7,686 bases of DNA from Planctomycetales bacterium (GTDB lineage: Bacteria; Planctomycetota; Phycisphaerae; SM23-33), in contig DAOVLS010000102.1 of assembly GCA_030631125.1 (NCBI GenBank), forward strand, positions 1 to 7,686, read 5' to 3'. A program made the translations under genes and the position numbers. The stretch's first letter is position 1. Each line of letters opens with the position of its first letter. Shown here piece by piece: positions 6,090 through 7,686 of the stretch. The notes under the pieces were generated by a model. It was given only the letters and a program-made list of their open reading frames with translations, was not told the origin of the DNA and made no database searches.

Positions 6090-6118
6090 CATCACAGTCG
6101 ATTTGCCTAAGCCTTAAA

Positions 6119-6147
6119 ACCGTAGCATCCGCCGCGCGGGTTGTCAA
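6119..6147 (-). promoter_or_regulatory. Candidate promoter of the SH3 gene
   Basis: On the - strand a perfect TTGACA (complement of 6142-6147) is followed after 17 bases by TACGGT (complement of 6119-6124, 3/6 match). A transcript start near 6112 would give a leader of about 35 bases. The weak -10 lowers confidence; an activator may be needed. Confidence 0.5.
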
Positions 6148-6183
6148 TAATCCCGAACGGCGCACAAACCGACCAACGGCTTC

Positions 6184-6213
6184 TTGCCTACCCGCCGGTC
6201 AAACAGATATAGT
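6184..6213 (+). promoter_or_regulatory. Candidate promoter of the HIT gene
   Basis: TTGCCT (6184-6189, 4/6) and TATAGT (6208-6213, 5/6) are 18 bases apart on the + strand. Transcription would begin around 6220, almost at the ATG 6223, so that start would be nearly leaderless. The promoter lies back to back with that of the SH3 gene. Confidence 0.45.
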
Positions 6214-6222
6214 AACCGTAAT

Positions 6223-6780
6223 ATGACAGGAAATAAACGCTTGAGTGAACAATTCCACAATTCGGACCGCAAGAGAAACATCCACGCACCGTGGCGAATC
6301 GAGTACATCAACATGCTCAACGCCGCCCAGGAAGGCTGCTTCCTCTGCCGGGCGCGAGACGAAACCGACGGCGACGCCGAAAACCTCCTGCTGTGGCGGA
6401 CGGAAAACTGCATCGTCGTGATGAACCGTTTCCCGTACTCGGCTGGGCATCTGCTGATCGCACCGGCCGAACATATCGGCGACATGACCGACCTGGACGA
6501 CCAGACCCTGCTGGAGATGATGCAACTGGCGCGCGATGCGCAGAAATTATTGGCCCATTCCATCCGGGCCGGGGGTTTCAATATCGGCGTCAACGTCGGG
6601 CGGTGCGCCGGTGCGGGGCTTCCGGGGCATCTGCACATGCACGTCGTGCCGCGATGGAACGGCGACACGAACTTCATGGCCGTGCTCGGCGACGTCCGCG
6701 TCGTCTCGCAATCGCTGACGGAACTGTACGAACAATTACGCGAAGCGTCGGTCGAACTGAAACTGCCCGGTGTCGAATGA
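6223..6780 (+). CDS. HIT-family nucleotide hydrolase/phosphorylase (Ap4A-type)
   Basis: The 185-residue product has APWRIEYI (22-29), a CFLC zinc pair (39-42), and the histidine triad GHLHMHVVPRW with His136, His138 and His140, His138 being the expected nucleophile. NIGVNVGRCAGAGLPGH before the triad and NGDTNF after it match the branch that includes the mycobacterial Ap4A phosphorylase, so cleavage of diadenosine polyphosphates or related nucleotides in the cytoplasm is likely; the exact reaction is not fixed by sequence. ATG 6223 has no ribosome site, and TTG 6241 has ACAGGAA (6226-6232) eight bases before it, giving a 179-residue protein whose core is unchanged. The next gene, 64 bases downstream, is also a nucleotide phosphohydrolase. 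Confidence 0.92.
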   Translation: MTGNKRLSEQFHNSDRKRNIHAPWRIEYINMLNAAQEGCFLCRARDETDGDAENLLLWRTENCIVVMNRFPYSAGHLLIAPAEHIGDMTDLDDQTLLEMMQLARDAQKLLAHSIRAGGFNIGVNVGRCAGAGLPGHLHMHVVPRWNGDTNFMAVLGDVRVVSQSLTELYEQLREASVELKLPGVE

Positions 6781-6791
6781 ATAAAGAAACA

Positions 6792-6815
6792 CATGCCTCG
6801 CTTCAGCGAGGCATG
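6792..6815 (+). terminator. Perfect 10-bp hairpin between HIT and dGTPase genes
   Basis: CATGCCTCGC (6792-6801) and GCGAGGCATG (6806-6815) pair perfectly around TTCA, 11 bases after the HIT stop. No T-run follows, so it is not a canonical terminator. It may attenuate transcription or shield the HIT mRNA while allowing read-through into the dGTPase gene. Confidence 0.55.
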
Positions 6816-6844
6816 GTGAATTACCCACGGTTGGAACATTCGCA

Positions 6845-7686
6845 TTGAACGTACCTCTTGAATATCTCGCACAACGGGAAACCTTATTGGTTCCTTACGC
6901 CCTTCGCGCAGCCGGCGGCGGCGGGCGAATGCACCCCGAAGCCGAACACCCCTACCGCAACTGCTACCAGCGGGACCGCGACCGGATTATCCACTGCTCC
7001 GCCTTTCGGCGGCTTGACTACAAAACGCAGGTCTTCGTCCCGCACGAGCAGGACCACTACCGCACCCGCATGACGCATACGCTGGAGGTCGCCCAGGTCG
7101 CCCGGACACTGGCGAGAGCGTTGCGGGTCAATGAGGATGTAGCCGAAGCCGTCGCACTGGCGCACGACCTGGGACACTCGCCATTCGGGCACGCCGGCGA
7201 AGAAGTTTTGAACGAGCTGATGGCCGATACCGGCGGGTTCGAGCACAACCGCCAAAGCCTCCGCGTCGTCGATTATCTCGAACATCCATATCCCGACTTT
7301 CGCGGGCTGAACCTTACCAACGTCGTCCGGCTGTGCCTCGCCAGGCACGAGACTCGATACGACAGCCCGCAGATTGACGAATTTGCCGATATTCCGTCCG
7401 CCCCGCTGGAAGGTCAACTGGTCGATCTTGCCGACGAGATAGCCTATACATCCGCCGACCTGTCGGATGCACTTGCCGCGGGTTGGATAACCGTCGAACA
7501 ACTGGCTGACCTGGAACTATGGCGGCGGGCGTGGGCGCTGGCCGAGCGGGAAATGCCGGAAGCGCGAGCGATTCACAAACGCATCTCCGCCTGCCGGGGC
7601 GTGATGGGTATCCTCGCCGACGACGCCTTGGCCGAGACTGCCCGGCGGGTCGAGCGGTTGGGGCCGAGAAGTCCGGCTGACGTACA
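6845..7686 (+). CDS. dGTPase-like HD-domain dNTP triphosphohydrolase (3' end outside window)
   Basis: A frame open from 6785 to the window end gives 280 codons from TTG 6845. It carries the dGTPase set: EHPYRNCYQRDRDRIIHCSA (34-53), FRRLDYKTQVF (54-64), His78 in RTRMTHTLE, the HD pair 107-108 in AHDLGHSPFGHAGE, FEHNRQS (132-138), and ADEIAY with Asp197 as the last metal ligand. Such enzymes release triphosphate from dNTPs in the cytoplasm and limit nucleotide pools. TTG 6845 is chosen because the family-typical N-terminus (LLVPYALRAAGG) precedes the first in-frame ATG (6929), and no ATG or GTG lies upstream in frame. The ribosome site is weak (GGTTGGAA, 6829-6836). The family usually runs to about 350-400 residues, so the C-terminus is missing. 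It probably shares a transcript with the HIT gene. Confidence 0.93.
   Translation, partial: MNVPLEYLAQRETLLVPYALRAAGGGGRMHPEAEHPYRNCYQRDRDRIIHCSAFRRLDYKTQVFVPHEQDHYRTRMTHTLEVAQVARTLARALRVNEDVAEAVALAHDLGHSPFGHAGEEVLNELMADTGGFEHNRQSLRVVDYLEHPYPDFRGLNLTNVVRLCLARHETRYDSPQIDEFADIPSAPLEGQLVDLADEIAYTSADLSDALAAGWITVEQLADLELWRRAWALAEREMPEARAIHKRISACRGVMGILADDALAETARRVERLGPRSPADV

Noticed and set aside
6536..6780. Shorter + strand frames overlapping the HIT gene
   Set aside because: Arg/Pro-rich out-of-frame translations typical of G+C-rich codons; the HIT frame explains the DNA.
6144..6872. 242-residue - strand frame across the HIT gene
   Set aside because: It is the antisense of a clear HIT gene and has no recognisable domain; it also covers two promoters.
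6884..7501. 205-residue - strand frame across the dGTPase region
   Set aside because: The + strand frame has all the HD-domain motifs, while this one has none.

Overview
The window looks like chromosomal DNA from a planctomycete-type bacterium, probably near the Phycisphaerae. The evidence is a single-gene type IV prepilin/pseudopilin-like protein ending in a DGH-type motif, Thr-Thr-Arg/Gln-Pro-rich linkers in a secreted protein, and use of TTG as a start codon. This is inferred from protein style only; no rRNA or other marker gene is present. Most genes are rich in G+C (about 60% in a sampled stretch of the first gene). The M28 peptidase gene is clearly poorer (about 43% in a sampled stretch).

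Layout. Positions 1-321 hold a possible C-terminal scrap of an upstream gene (1-108) and a non-coding leader with several palindromes and weak promoter-like elements. A glycoside hydrolase family 4 gene follows on the + strand (322-1683). It converges on an M28 zinc aminopeptidase-type gene on the - strand (1821-3179), and a large nested hairpin lies between them. A degenerate intergenic stretch (3180-3398) carries a probable promoter for the peptidase gene. Two more - strand genes follow: a pseudopilin-like protein (3399-4199) with a near-consensus sigma70 promoter inside a perfect palindrome, and a secreted SH3-like protein with a long Pro-Glu-Pro-Lys tail (4482-6077). A divergent promoter region (6078-6222) separates the latter from a + strand pair: a HIT-family nucleotide hydrolase/phosphorylase (6223-6780) and a dGTPase-like HD phosphohydrolase (6845 to the window end, incomplete). 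The dGTPase-like gene starts with TTG.

Function. The genes do not form one pathway. The GH4 enzyme is an intracellular sugar-processing enzyme and the M28 protein a predicted hydrolase of peptides. The pseudopilin-like and SH3/PEPK proteins are exported and probably belong to the cell surface. HIT and dGTPase form a plausible nucleotide-clearing pair. No defence, mobile or biosynthetic system is evident. The more unusual signals are a promoter-like block shared by two distant leaders, fresh tandem repeats in the secreted protein, and palindromic or hairpin elements between genes.
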